A DNA stretch of 64,000 nucleotides from Pseudokordiimonas caeni (lineage in GTDB: Bacteria > Pseudomonadota > Alphaproteobacteria > Sphingomonadales > Kordiimonadaceae): NCBI RefSeq assembly GCF_026719705.1, contig NZ_JAPPRR010000001.1:372001-436000 (forward strand), written 5' to 3'. Below are positions 17,883 through 27,067 of the stretch, in pieces. Position 1 is the stretch's first letter. Each line of letters starts with the position of its first letter. The notes under the pieces are model-generated. The model was not told the origin of the DNA. It did not search any database and worked only from the letters and a program-made list of their open reading frames with translations. The position numbers and the translations under genes are program-made.

Positions 17883-19232
17883 ATGCTGAGACTGTTTACC
17901 GGACTCATCCTGATTGTCGCGGCGACCGCCGGGGCCTCCGCCCAGATGCGCGTCGATGTGAACCGCGGGACGATGGACCCCGTGCCCATCGCAATCCCCG
18001 ATTTCTTCGCGCCAGAAAATACCGAGACCGCCTCGGGGCGGCTGGCTGAAATCGGCGCCAGCATGTCGCAGGTCATCACCAACAACCTCGTCTCGACGGG
18101 GCTGTTCCGGGCGATTGACCCCAAGGCCTTCATCGAGAAGCAGCCGGCGGCGGGCGCGCGCCCCAAATTCGCCTCGTGGCGGCCGCTCGCGACCCAGGGC
18201 CTTGTCACCGGCACCATCCGCATGCTGCCGAACGGCAACTTGCGCGTCGAGTTCCGTCTATGGGACGTGGTGCAGGAAATCCAGATGGAAGGCGTGGGCT
18301 ATTCCACACCGGCCTCCAACTGGCGCCGCATTGCCCATGTGATCTCGGACCGCATCTATACCCGCCTCACCGGTGAGGAAGGCTATTTCGATACGCGGAT
18401 CGTCTATATCGCCGAAACCGGCAAGGCAACGAGCCGCACCAAGCGTCTCGCGATCATGGATCAGGACGGAGCCAACCAGCAGCTCCTGACCGATGGCAGC
18501 TATCTGGTGCTGACCCCGCGCTTCTCGCCGAACCGTCAGGAAATCACTTTCCTCAGCTACTATAAGGACGAGCCGAGGGTTTACCTTTTCAACATCCTGT
18601 CGAACCGGTTCGAAATCCTTGGCGATTTCCCGAACATGACCTTCGCTCCGCGCTTCTCGCCCGATGGCAACAAGGTGATCATGACGCTCGCGGAAAAGGG
18701 CAACTCGGACATCTATACGATGGACCTGCGCACCCGCCGCGTGACCCGCCTGACGACCCACCCGGGTATCGACACGAGCCCCAGCTACTCGCCTGACGGA
18801 TCGCGGATCGTCTTCAACTCAGACCGTGGCGGCAGCCAGCAGCTTTATGTGATGAATGCGGACGGCACCAACGTGCAGCGCATCTCGTTCGGCAAGGGCC
18901 GTTACGCTACGCCCGTGTGGTCGCCGCGCGGTGACCTTGTCGCCTTCACCAAGATGGGCGATTCCAAGTTTCGCATCGGCGTGATGAAGCCCGATGGCAC
19001 CGGCGAGCGCCTGTTGACCGACGCCTATCAGGACGAAGGCCCGACCTGGGCGCCGAACGGCCGTGTGATCATGTATTTCCGTACCACGCCCTATGACCGC
19101 GCCGGCAACGGTGGCCGGGCATCGCTGTGGTCGGTTGACCTGACCGGCTATAACGAACGCCAGATCAAGACGCCGTTTGATGCCTCGGACCCGGCCTGGT
19201 CGCCGCCGCTGCCGGTGACGACCCGCAACTGA
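17883..19232 (+). CDS. tolB: TolB, periplasmic beta-propeller of the Tol-Pal system
   Basis: A 449-residue secreted protein with a signal peptide (about residues 1-20, ending GASA). The N-terminal domain is followed by repeated WD40-like PD40 blades, seen as [30 protein letters not shown] and [10 protein letters not shown]. TolB binds TolA and Pal. In most proteobacteria pal follows directly; here the next gene, three bases away, converges from the other strand, so pal must lie elsewhere. Confidence 0.95.
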   Translation: MLRLFTGLILIVAATAGASAQMRVDVNRGTMDPVPIAIPDFFAPENTETASGRLAEIGASMSQVITNNLVSTGLFRAIDPKAFIEKQPAAGARPKFASWRPLATQGLVTGTIRMLPNGNLRVEFRLWDVVQEIQMEGVGYSTPASNWRRIAHVISDRIYTRLTGEEGYFDTRIVYIAETGKATSRTKRLAIMDQDGANQQLLTDGSYLVLTPRFSPNRQEITFLSYYKDEPRVYLFNILSNRFEILGDFPNMTFAPRFSPDGNKVIMTLAEKGNSDIYTMDLRTRRVTRLTTHPGIDTSPSYSPDGSRIVFNSDRGGSQQLYVMNADGTNVQRISFGKGRYATPVWSPRGDLVAFTKMGDSKFRIGVMKPDGTGERLLTDAYQDEGPTWAPNGRVIMYFRTTPYDRAGNGGRASLWSVDLTGYNERQIKTPFDASDPAWSPPLPVTTRN

Positions 19233-19235
19233 TGC

Positions 19236-19802
19236 CTACACCGCCCTGATTGCCGTGGCGAACAGGGCGTCGTGGAACCAGTAAAGCCCAGCAAAAAGGG
19301 CAAGCCCGATAAGAGCCGTGACAATGTCGCGGCTCTTTGGCTGTGGGGCGGGTTTCACCCATTCGCCATCGCGGCGGTTGATGCCGATGACCGAGATGAG
19401 CGCCCAAAGCCCGAGCCCGCCGAACAGCAGGACCGCCCGCGTCTCACCATTTACCAGAAGATGCAGCAGCGCCCACAGGATAACGCCGGTCAGTTGCGGG
19501 TGGCGCAGGACCCGTTTCAGGTTGGTCGGCGCGTTTCCGGCGATGAACAGGATCATGGCGAGCGGCATGAGCACAACGGTCGCGATGCCAGCACCGTTGA
19601 ACGGCGTGTAGATCAGCCCCGTATCTGCCGATTTCCAACCGGCCACGATGAGGGTGATGGAGCCCACGATCATGAGCGCGAAAATACCTCGCCACGCCAT
19701 GCCACCCACCCGGTCGGCGATGCGGGCCCGCAGGGCAGGTGCGAACACGGGCAGGAAATGAAGGCCCGCGAAGGCGGCAATTCCGAGAAATAACAGCAGC
19801 AT
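19236..19802 (-). CDS. NnrU family membrane protein
   Basis: A 188-residue integral membrane protein with five to six helices and the NnrU pattern, including the helix boundary HPQLTGVILWALLHLLVNG with its histidines. NnrU was named from nitric-oxide reductase clusters in Rhodobacter, but most members, like this one, are not near denitrification genes, and relatives include the isomerase of carotenoid biosynthesis Z-ISO. It ends three bases from the tolB stop on the opposite strand and is the last gene of a likely cysQ-PAS-PAS-nnrU set. Confidence 0.85.
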   Translation of the reverse strand: MLLLFLGIAAFAGLHFLPVFAPALRARIADRVGGMAWRGIFALMIVGSITLIVAGWKSADTGLIYTPFNGAGIATVVLMPLAMILFIAGNAPTNLKRVLRHPQLTGVILWALLHLLVNGETRAVLLFGGLGLWALISVIGINRRDGEWVKPAPQPKSRDIVTALIGLALFAGLYWFHDALFATAIRAV

Positions 19803-19832
19803 GACAGTCCCCCTTGTCTGGAAGGGCTATGG

Positions 19833-20408
19833 TCAGCGCGGCTCCGGTGGCGGCGCGCCATAGCCTATATCGAACCAGCCACCGACGGCGCCATCGGCAC
19901 CGACATAGATGTCATCGCGGCTGCTGGACTGCCAGTCGATGATTTCGGCTGATTGGTAGAAGGCGATGAAGTGTTCGACCCTGTCGCCAGTGTTGCCAAG
20001 AAGCGGCAGATACACCGCCAGCAACTGTTCGTGCGAGCCGTTCGGGCGCTCCAGCCGGTAATAGCTGAAATAGCCGCAGGGCGTGGTGGCGGAAAGGTGC
20101 AGGCGGCGATTGAAGACCGGCCGAAGATCGGGGCTCATGAAATTGAAGATGTTCAGGCCTATCGGGTTACGGCCCATACGCTCGGCCACGGCTTCCGAAG
20201 CCAGCCGGTAGGTCAGGCTATCGTCACCGCCATAGTCCATAAGCGATACATGGGCAGCAAGCGAGCGTAGCTGAACCGGACCGAGATCCTTGCGCCTCGG
20301 GATGCCTCCCGACGTTGCTGTTACCTCCTGCCAGATGCCGATCAGCTTCTGCAGCGGGCGCTGCTTGTCGGCGGACAGCAGGTTCAGGAACGTGAAGTTT
20401 GCATCCAT
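19833..20408 (-). CDS. PAS_5-type PAS domain protein (copy A)
   Basis: About 191 residues, essentially a single PAS_5-type sensory domain with no output domain. Family features are the early GGIPRRKDL, the LMDYGGDDSLTYRLAS block, and the PCGYFSYYRLERPNG stretch. Alignment by eye to the neighbouring copy places both starts at the same point, so ATG 20408 is chosen; ATG 20483 would add 25 residues and neither has a clear Shine-Dalgarno. Proteins of this class are abundant and uncharacterised in alphaproteobacteria. Ligand and partner are unknown. Confidence 0.8.
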   Translation of the reverse strand: MDANFTFLNLLSADKQRPLQKLIGIWQEVTATSGGIPRRKDLGPVQLRSLAAHVSLMDYGGDDSLTYRLASEAVAERMGRNPIGLNIFNFMSPDLRPVFNRRLHLSATTPCGYFSYYRLERPNGSHEQLLAVYLPLLGNTGDRVEHFIAFYQSAEIIDWQSSSRDDIYVGADGAVGGWFDIGYGAPPPEPR

Positions 20409-20498
20409 AGCATCGCCGGCTTCGGTCGTTGGAAACGATATCGGGGATTCTTGCCGACTTCTGCGTATATGAGCAAGTCTCATCTTTTGGCGGAAGGC

Positions 20499-21125
20499 TC
20501 AGAGGCTGCGACCGCCGGAAATATTCATGGCGGCATCTGCCCCCAAAATCTCGTTTGAAAATTCGTCAGGAAGCCCGAAACCCAAGTCGAAGGCGCTGCC
20601 GAACGCCTGGTCTTCATCGATATAGACCTCGTCACGCCCTTCTGGGCGCCAGTCCACCATCGCTCCCATATGCTCCATGCGGATGAAATGAGCGGCATCA
20701 TTCCCGACATGGTCGGTCAGCGGCAGCAGGATGATGGCGGCGACATTGTGATTGCCGTTCGGCTGTTGCAGCCGGTAACTCGCCGCATAGCCGCATGGAT
20801 GGGTGGCGGCTAAGCGCAAACGCCGCTGAACGGCCGGCAGGATTTTCGGGTCGAGGACATCAAGGACATTGAAACCGATCGGGTCTTGGTGGATGCGGGC
20901 CGTCACCTCCCGCGAGGCCAGGCGGAACTTCAGCGTTTCGCCGTCATAGTCGAACAGGGAAATATGTTGCGTGAGGCCGCGAAGCCGGGCCGGGCTCATA
21001 TCCTGGCGCAGGGGCAAGCCGCCACGCTGCAGGGCGGCGTCTTTCCACGCGTCCACCAGCGCCTGCACAAGCCGGGCTGCTTCCGGTGCCACACGTTTCA
21101 GGAAGATCGAGCTTTCCACCAGCAT
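20499..21125 (-). CDS. PAS_5-type PAS domain protein (copy B)
   Basis: About 208 residues and paralogous to copy A: GGLPLRQDM, LFDYDGETLKFRLAS and PCGYAASYRLQQPNG match GGIPRRKDL, LMDYGGDDSLTYRLAS and PCGYFSYYRLERPNG in the same order and spacing. The ATG at 21125 is preceded by GGAGGGA at nine bases. It has no output domain. The two copies lie 90 bases apart in the same direction, a tandem duplication. Confidence 0.82.
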   Translation of the reverse strand: MLVESSIFLKRVAPEAARLVQALVDAWKDAALQRGGLPLRQDMSPARLRGLTQHISLFDYDGETLKFRLASREVTARIHQDPIGFNVLDVLDPKILPAVQRRLRLAATHPCGYAASYRLQQPNGNHNVAAIILLPLTDHVGNDAAHFIRMEHMGAMVDWRPEGRDEVYIDEDQAFGSAFDLGFGLPDEFSNEILGADAAMNISGGRSL

Positions 21126-21203
21126 GATTGCTGTCCCTCCAGCCCCGGCCCTCGGTGCAATTGTGCCTTCGATCAGGGCGCGCGGCAACAGTTTCCGACG
21201 GGA

Positions 21204-22019
21204 TCAGCCGCCAAGTGGCGGAACGGGCAGCGACGGATCGGCGGTGCACAGGAACCATGGGTTCAGGAAGGTTTTCGTATCCTTGCCGTAACGAAGGGGC
21301 GCACCGCCACCGACCGTGACGCTGCCGCCGGCGGCTGCGAGGACGGCATGCGCGGCGGCGGTATCCCATTCGCAGGTGGGGCCGAGGCGGGGGTAGAGGT
21401 CCGCTTCGCCCGCAGCCAGCAGGCAGAATTTCAGCGACGAGCCGATGGAAACATGATCGGCTGCCGGAAAGTGGGCGAGCCAGCTTTCAAGCTCCGGCGA
21501 GCGGTGCGATTTGGAGGCGACGATCACCATGTTGGCCGCATCCGCCTTGCGGCAGGCGATGGCCTGTGCCGTGCCCATGCGGCCACCTTTCACGTCTGCC
21601 ATCCAGGCGCCTTTGCCGACGATCCCCCAATATATTTTCCCGAGTGCCGGGGCATAGACGAAGCCCATGGTCGGCCGGCCGTCTTCAATGAGGCCGATAT
21701 TCACGGTGAAGTCATTGCCGCGCTTGATGAATTCCTTGGTGCCATCCAGCGGATCGACCAGCCAGAAGGTGCCGCCCGAGATATCCGGGCATTTGCCTTC
21801 GGACTTCGCTTCCTCGCCCACCATCGGGATATCGGGCGCGATCAGCTTCAGGGCTGCCTCGATAATGGCCTCGCCGCGCCGGTCGGCTTCGGTCACCGGC
21901 GACTGGTCGGCCTTACCGAAAATTTCGAAGTCGCTCGCATAGACATCCATGACGGCGGCACCGGCCTCCAGCATGACGGCGAGAAGGCTGTCGACGGGGA
22001 TGGGGCGGGGTGTCGTCAT
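21204..22019 (-). CDS. cysQ: 3'(2'),5'-bisphosphate nucleotidase CysQ (inositol monophosphatase superfamily)
   Basis: A 271-residue magnesium-dependent, lithium-sensitive phosphatase. The metal-binding signature FWLVDPLDGTKEFI and the upstream Glu in GEEAK are present, as is the C-terminal WDTAAAHAVLAAAGG. The combination KEFI and DFTVNIGLI fits CysQ, which removes the 3'-phosphate of PAP formed in sulfate assimilation and sulfotransfer, better than histidinol phosphatase or SuhB. No sulfate assimilation gene is adjacent. It begins the minus-strand group leading to nnrU. Confidence 0.85.
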   Translation of the reverse strand: MTTPRPIPVDSLLAVMLEAGAAVMDVYASDFEIFGKADQSPVTEADRRGEAIIEAALKLIAPDIPMVGEEAKSEGKCPDISGGTFWLVDPLDGTKEFIKRGNDFTVNIGLIEDGRPTMGFVYAPALGKIYWGIVGKGAWMADVKGGRMGTAQAIACRKADAANMVIVASKSHRSPELESWLAHFPAADHVSIGSSLKFCLLAAGEADLYPRLGPTCEWDTAAAHAVLAAAGGSVTVGGGAPLRYGKDTKTFLNPWFLCTADPSLPVPPLGG

Positions 22020-22158
22020 GGCAGAAAGATTTCCTTGTCACTCAGGAGCTTCGCGCGGGGCGGCAAAAGGAGAAAATTTGCATTCGCTGCTTGGCCTTGA
22101 CCGCAAGCTTGGCTATGGTCCGTTAGCTGCGGGTATATCAGGTCCGGGAGGCCATGCC

Positions 22159-22803
22159 ATGTCAAAATTGGATTTTGCTGCGCTTCTGTGTTCGCGCCTC
22201 TGTCATGACCTCGTGAGCCCTGTGGGCGCCATCTCGAACGGGATCGAGATACTGCAGGAAGAACATGACGCGGCCATGCGGGAACAGGTGATCGACCTGT
22301 TGCAGAAATCGGCGCAGCAAACGAGCAACAAGCTTCAGTTTTTCCGCCTCGCCTTCGGGGCGGCCGGTGGCTTTTCCTCGCGGCTTGACATGCGCGAAGT
22401 GCAAAAGGCGCTCAGTGTGTTCCTGGAAGGAACCCGCGTCACGCTTGACTGGAAAGCGAGTGTTGCCGATGCGCCCAAGGGGATCGTCAAGCTGATCCTC
22501 AATCTCTGCCTCGTGGCGTCCGAGACGCTCATCCGGGGCGGCGTGATGGAAGTGCGGATCGATCCGGTGGGCGACAATGCCATCGATATCGTGGTGTTTG
22601 TATCCGGTGAGCGGTTCATCATGCAGGAAGCCGTGCGCGCGGCGCTCGTCGGCGAGGTGAACGAGGAGGAAGTCGAGCCCCGCTCGGCCCCCGCATGGCT
22701 CGCCTCAACGACCGCGAAGGAGCTTGGCGGCATCATCAGCGTTTCGAGCGAAGACGGCACCCGCCACCGGCTTGCGGTGCAGGTGCGATCATCTGGCGAT
22801 TGA
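22159..22803 (+). CDS. chpT: histidine phosphotransferase ChpT
   Basis: A 214-residue dimeric phosphotransferase that resembles a histidine kinase with a degenerate ATP domain. His16 in SRLCHDLVSP is the phosphorylated residue, followed by the DHp helical hairpin and a C-terminal CA-like domain (AKELGGIISVSS). In Caulobacter ChpT relays phosphate from CckA to CtrA and CpdR. The ATG at 22159 is eight bases after GGGAGG. It lies 155 bases upstream of cheA, in the same direction, and ctrA is 8 kb downstream. Confidence 0.93.
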   Translation: MSKLDFAALLCSRLCHDLVSPVGAISNGIEILQEEHDAAMREQVIDLLQKSAQQTSNKLQFFRLAFGAAGGFSSRLDMREVQKALSVFLEGTRVTLDWKASVADAPKGIVKLILNLCLVASETLIRGGVMEVRIDPVGDNAIDIVVFVSGERFIMQEAVRAALVGEVNEEEVEPRSAPAWLASTTAKELGGIISVSSEDGTRHRLAVQVRSSGD

Positions 22804-22958
22804 TCCCGGCGTTTGCGGCGCGTATCAATAAAGAAAGGGTCACGTTAGGGATGCTTGTTTTACAGCTTCTTAACGGTTTTTAGCGATGGTGTTGAAGCTG
22901 CGGTTCCGCGTACCTATTCCGACCTTCCGCCGACATATTCTAATGTGGGGACGACCCG

Positions 22959-25900
22959 ATGGACGACTTGCTTAATGAATTCCTCACCGAAACCGCTGAA
23001 AGCATTGACGTTGTTGATGTCGAGCTGGTGAAGCTGGAACAGGACCCGAATAACAAGGAAGTCCTCGATAACATTTTCCGCCTTGTTCATACGATCAAGG
23101 GGACGTGCGGTTTCCTTGGCCTGCCGCGCCTCGAATCGGTGGCGCACGCGTCGGAAAACGTCCTTGGCAAATTCCGCGACGGCGAGCTTGATGTATCCGA
23201 GCATGCCGTGACCGTCATTCTGGAAAGCCTCGACCGCATCAAGGAAATCCTTGCGGGTCTTGAGGCGACGGAAGAAGAGCCTGTCGGCGACGATAGTGAC
23301 CTGATCAGTCGTCTGGACGCGATTGCCGAAGGCGGTGTCGGCCCTGCGGCAGCGCCCGAACCCGAACCCGATGTGATCGAAGGCGAGATTGTGGACCCCG
23401 GCCTCGGCCGCCCGCTCAAGCCCGGCGAAGTTTCGCTCGAGGAACTTGAAGCCGTCTTCAATTCGACGCCCGGACCGGATGAAGCCGAGCCCGCACCGGC
23501 GCCGAAGGCCGAGAAGAAATCGAAGAAAGCCGACCGCACCGGGCCGCTCTTTGACCGCGTGGGCGGCGAGGACGCCGTGGTTGTGGTTGCCCACCTGATG
23601 TCGGAACGCCTGTCGGGCGACAAGAAACTCGGGAAATTCTTCCCCGCAAGCGGCACCGAGCAGACCAAGGCCCGCCTGACCGGGCTTCTGATGTCGCTCC
23701 TCAAGGACGATCTTGATAGTGCCGATGCCGTCGCCCGCCAACTGATGACCACCGGTGGCTTCGGCGAAGCTGAATTCGATGCGCTGACGGCGCTTGCGAA
23801 AGACGTGTTCAAGCAGTGCCAGGTCGAGGCTGAAGCCTGCGACGAGGCCGTGATGACCTTCGAACTGATCCGCGACGCCGTGGTTGCCTCCTCGAAGGCG
23901 CTTGCCGCGCCGAAGGATGCAAAGGCGAAGGGTGCAACTGCCGCAGCGGCCGGTCGCGACAAGGAAGACGGCGAAGGTGCCGGCGGTGGCCGCGCCAGCC
24001 AGTCGATCCGCGTGAGCGTCGATCTTCTGGAAGACCTGATGAACATGGTCTCCGAACTGGTGCTGACCCGGAACCAGCTTCTGCAGATTGTCCGTAACAT
24101 GGACAATAGTGAGCTTGCCGTGCCGCTGCAGCGCCTGTCGCAGTGCACGACCGAGCTGCAGGAAAACGTCATGAAGACGCGGATGCAGCCCATCGGCAAC
24201 GCCTGGGCCAAGCTGCCGCGGATCGTGCGCGACCTTACCGTCGAACTCGACAAGAAAATCGAGCTCGAGATGCGCGGCGCCGAAACCGAGCTGGACCGCC
24301 AGGTGCTCGAGCTGATCAAGGACCCGCTGACCCACATGGTCCGGAACTCTGCCGACCATGGCATCGAGCGCCCGGCCGAGCGGATCGCCTCCGGTAAGCC
24401 CGAACATGGCACGATTGTCCTGAACGCCTATCACGAAGGCGGCCATATCATCATGGAAATCAAGGATGATGGCCGCGGCATTCCGGTGCAGAAGCTGAAG
24501 TCGAAAATTCTCGAGAAAAAGCTGGCGACGGAAGCCGAGCTTGCCGAGATGTCAGATAACCAGATCCAGAAATTCATCTTCCACCCGGGCTTCTCGACCG
24601 CCGAAAAGGTGACGAGCGTTTCGGGCCGCGGTGTGGGCATGGATGTGGTGCGTTCGAACATCGAAAAGATCGGTGGCACCATCGACATGGTCTCGATCGA
24701 GGGCAAGGGCTCGACCTTCACGATCAAGATCCCGCTCACGCTTGCCATCGTTGCCGGCCTCATCGTCGAGGCCTCGGGCGAACGTTACGCTATTCCTCAG
24801 ATCAGCGTGCTTGAGCTTGTCCGTGCATCGGACGACAGCGAGCACCGTATCGAGACGATCAAGGATACGCCGGTGCTGCGCCTGCGGAACCGCCTGCTGC
24901 CGCTCGTTTACCTCAATGAAGTCCTGAAGTTCCAGACGCGCGCCGAAATCGACGCCCGCGAAAGTCAGGATGGCTTCATCGTGGTGACGCAGGTTGGTGC
25001 TTTCACCTTCGGTATCGTGGTCGATCAGGTGTTCGATACCGAAGAGATTGTGGTGAAGCCGGTCGCGCCGATCCTGAAGGATCTCGAGGTCTATTCGGGC
25101 AATACCATCCTTGGCGATGGCAGTGTGATCATGATCCTCGATCCGAACGGCATCGCTTCGGCCACCAGCCAGACGCAGGCCGAACAGCACGAGGAAACCG
25201 AAAGCAAGGCCCGCGCGGCCCGCACCGAAGGCGAGGAGCGCGAAAGCATGCTGCTGTTCCACGCAGGCGGCGAGCATCCCAAGGCGGTGCCGCTGTCGCT
25301 TATCGCGCGTCTTGAAGATATCCCGGTCGAGGAGATCGAAACCTCCGATGGCCGCCTGATGGTCCAGTATCGTGGCAGCCTGATGCCGCTCATCATGGCC
25401 GATCAGGCCGTGAAGCTTGTTGAAAGCGGGCGCCAGCCGGTCCTCGTCTTCACCGACGGTGATTACACGATGGGTCTTGTGGTGGATCGCATCCTCGATA
25501 TCGTCGAAGACAAGCTCGAGGTTCGCCTCGCCTCCGCCCGTCAGGGTGTGGTGGGGTCGGCCATCATCGCCGGTCATGCGACCGAAGTGATCGATGTGGC
25601 TTACTATCTGGACCTCGCCTTTGCAGGCTGGATGAAGAAGAAGGACAAGGGAACGGATACGGCGGTTATGACCGGGGCACGCGTGCTGCTGGTTGATGAC
25701 AGCGATTTCTTCCGCAGCATGGTGAAGCCGGTACTGGCCGTCGCCGGCTACAAGGTAAAAACCGCACGGGACGGCAAGCAGGCGCTCGCCGCACTCGAGG
25801 ACGACAAATATGACCTGATCATTTCGGATATCGAGATGCCGGTCATGGGCGGCCTTGAGTTTGCCCGTGCGCTGCGCGCCGACAAACGCTTTGCGCATAT

Positions 25901-26051
25901 CCCGCTTGTCGCCTTGTCGTCGCTCGCCACCGAACGCGATATCGCGCGGGGCCGTGAAGCCGGGTTCGATGATTATGTCGCCAAGTTCGACAAGGAAACC
26001 CTGCTGAGAAGCCTCGCCCAGCAACTCAAGGTGCATGGAGACGCCGCATGA
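22959..26051 (+). CDS. cheA: hybrid chemotaxis histidine kinase CheA with globin-like insertion and C-terminal receiver
   Basis: A 1030-residue kinase. In order: HPt domain with phospho-acceptor His44 in LVHTIKGTCGFLG; acidic linker; a truncated-haemoglobin-like segment (about 196-312) where P2 would be; dimerisation helices from about 346; HATPase with N-box HMVRNSADHG (459-468), DDGRGI (503-508) and SGRGVGMD (555-562); two CheW-like domains (about 593-735 and 762-892); and a receiver (907-1025) with Asp957 and Lys1009. The second CheW-like domain and fused receiver recur in alphaproteobacterial CheAs; the receiver may act as a phosphate sink or modulator. The stop overlaps cheW by four bases. 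It is the first gene of cheA-W-Y-B-R. Confidence 0.95.
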   Translation: MDDLLNEFLTETAESIDVVDVELVKLEQDPNNKEVLDNIFRLVHTIKGTCGFLGLPRLESVAHASENVLGKFRDGELDVSEHAVTVILESLDRIKEILAGLEATEEEPVGDDSDLISRLDAIAEGGVGPAAAPEPEPDVIEGEIVDPGLGRPLKPGEVSLEELEAVFNSTPGPDEAEPAPAPKAEKKSKKADRTGPLFDRVGGEDAVVVVAHLMSERLSGDKKLGKFFPASGTEQTKARLTGLLMSLLKDDLDSADAVARQLMTTGGFGEAEFDALTALAKDVFKQCQVEAEACDEAVMTFELIRDAVVASSKALAAPKDAKAKGATAAAAGRDKEDGEGAGGGRASQSIRVSVDLLEDLMNMVSELVLTRNQLLQIVRNMDNSELAVPLQRLSQCTTELQENVMKTRMQPIGNAWAKLPRIVRDLTVELDKKIELEMRGAETELDRQVLELIKDPLTHMVRNSADHGIERPAERIASGKPEHGTIVLNAYHEGGHIIMEIKDDGRGIPVQKLKSKILEKKLATEAELAEMSDNQIQKFIFHPGFSTAEKVTSVSGRGVGMDVVRSNIEKIGGTIDMVSIEGKGSTFTIKIPLTLAIVAGLIVEASGERYAIPQISVLELVRASDDSEHRIETIKDTPVLRLRNRLLPLVYLNEVLKFQTRAEIDARESQDGFIVVTQVGAFTFGIVVDQVFDTEEIVVKPVAPILKDLEVYSGNTILGDGSVIMILDPNGIASATSQTQAEQHEETESKARAARTEGEERESMLLFHAGGEHPKAVPLSLIARLEDIPVEEIETSDGRLMVQYRGSLMPLIMADQAVKLVESGRQPVLVFTDGDYTMGLVVDRILDIVEDKLEVRLASARQGVVGSAIIAGHATEVIDVAYYLDLAFAGWMKKKDKGTDTAVMTGARVLLVDDSDFFRSMVKPVLAVAGYKVKTARDGKQALAALEDDKYDLIISDIEMPVMGGLEFARALRADKRFAHIPLVALSSLATERDIARGREAGFDDYVAKFDKETLLRSLAQQLKVHGDAA
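23544..23894 (+). other. truncated-haemoglobin-like segment inside CheA
   Basis: Residues 196-312 begin PLFDRVGGEDAVVVVAHLM and continue SGDKKLGKFFP, which parallels the A to CD region of group I truncated haemoglobins (LY-RLGG-AI-AVV...DPRLAPFF). The later AEFDALTALAKDVF parallels the G helix HFDALV. The usual distal Tyr(B10), Gln(E7) and proximal His(F8) positions do not hold those residues, so haem binding is doubtful. The assignment is by eye. Confidence 0.6.
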
Positions 26052-26536
26052 ACGACCTCGTGGTACGCAACGATCTGAATGTGATCGGCGGGACGGGCCG
26101 CCGGGACTTCGTGACCATCAAGCTTGCTGAACAGACGCTGGGTATCCCGGTGCTGGCCGTGCAGGATGTGCTTAATCCGCAGAAGATCACCAGGATCCCG
26201 CTGGCACCCGATTGGGTGGCAGGTGTGCTGAACCTGCGTGGCCGGATCGTGACCGCGATCGATTTGCGCCGCCGCCTTGGCCTGCCGCCGCAGGATGCAG
26301 CGAAGCGCAGCATGTCCGTCGTTGTGGATTTCTACGGCGAGCCTTACAGCCTGCAGATCGATTCCGTGGGTGAAGTGCTGTCGCTGGAAGACAGCCTTTT
26401 TGAACGCAATCCGGTAACGCTGGATCAGCGTTGGCGGGATGTGAGCCGGGGCATCTACCGGCTGGAAAAAGAGCTTCTCGTGATCCTGGATGTTGAGAAG
26501 CTGCTGGGCAACGCCGCTTCAAGCAAGGCGGCCTGA
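26048..26536 (+). CDS. cheW: chemotaxis adaptor CheW
   Basis: A 162-residue adaptor linking receptors to CheA. The CheW fold is evident in LAEQTLGIPVLAVQDV, WVAGVLNLRGRIVTAIDLRRRLG and the C-terminal LLVILDVEKLL. The start overlaps the cheA stop (ATGA). No receptor gene lies in the operon, so its partners are encoded elsewhere, perhaps including the gene cut off at the right end of the window. Confidence 0.95.
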   Translation: MNDLVVRNDLNVIGGTGRRDFVTIKLAEQTLGIPVLAVQDVLNPQKITRIPLAPDWVAGVLNLRGRIVTAIDLRRRLGLPPQDAAKRSMSVVVDFYGEPYSLQIDSVGEVLSLEDSLFERNPVTLDQRWRDVSRGIYRLEKELLVILDVEKLLGNAASSKAA

Positions 26537-26643
26537 TCAGAAATAAAGGCCGTGCAGCAGTGCGGCCTGATATAGAATAAGGGGATGCCGGGCTCCGGTG
26601 GGGGGTTGCAGGCAGATAAGTGGACCGAGGGAGAGCCCGACCG

Positions 26644-27009
26644 ATGAAATCCTGTCTTGTTGTCGATGACTCGAAAGTGATCCGCAAGGTTGCGAGACGC
26701 ATCCTTGAGGAACTGCAGTTTGAGATCGGCGAAGCTGTCGATGGCAAGGATGCACTCGATCAGTGCATCGCCAAGATGCCTGATGTTGTGCTTCTCGACT
26801 GGAACATGCCGGTGATGAACGGGCTTGAATTCCTTGTGGCCCTGCGCAGCCAGACCGGCGTGAAGCAGCCGATCGTGGTGTTCTGCACCACTGAAAACGA
26901 CATGGCGCACATCCGTCAGGCCATCGAGGCCGGCGCGGACGAATATATCATGAAGCCCTTCGACCGCGAGATCATCGAGGCGAAGTTCAACCAGGTCGGC
27001 TTGCTGTAA
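26644..27009 (+). CDS. cheY: chemotaxis response regulator CheY
   Basis: A 121-residue single receiver domain. The acidic pocket (DD in VVDDSK), the phospho-acceptor Asp in LLDWNMPVMNG, and the conserved Lys in YIMKPF are all present. Phospho-CheY binds the flagellar switch (FliM, not in this window). ATG 26644 gives the standard CheY length; an in-frame GTG at 26620 would add eight residues. The 107-base gap after cheW contains AGGCCG/CGGCCT inverted repeats (26547-26568) without a T tract. Confidence 0.94.
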   Translation: MKSCLVVDDSKVIRKVARRILEELQFEIGEAVDGKDALDQCIAKMPDVVLLDWNMPVMNGLEFLVALRSQTGVKQPIVVFCTTENDMAHIRQAIEAGADEYIMKPFDREIIEAKFNQVGLL

Positions 27010-27067
27010 TCCCTGCAGCATCCCTTACGACCAGTCCTTTCAGGCAATCAAAAAGACCGGCACGCCC

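Noticed and set aside
22858-22880. TTAACGG upstream of cheA as a CtrA box
   Set aside because: Only one half-site is present; the second half at N7 is TAGC, too far from TTAA.
22914-26036. Two long minus-strand open frames (about 510 and 494 codons) opposite cheA
   Set aside because: They are the complement of a GC-rich, strongly conserved coding gene, have low-complexity His/Arg/Gly-rich translations and no family match.
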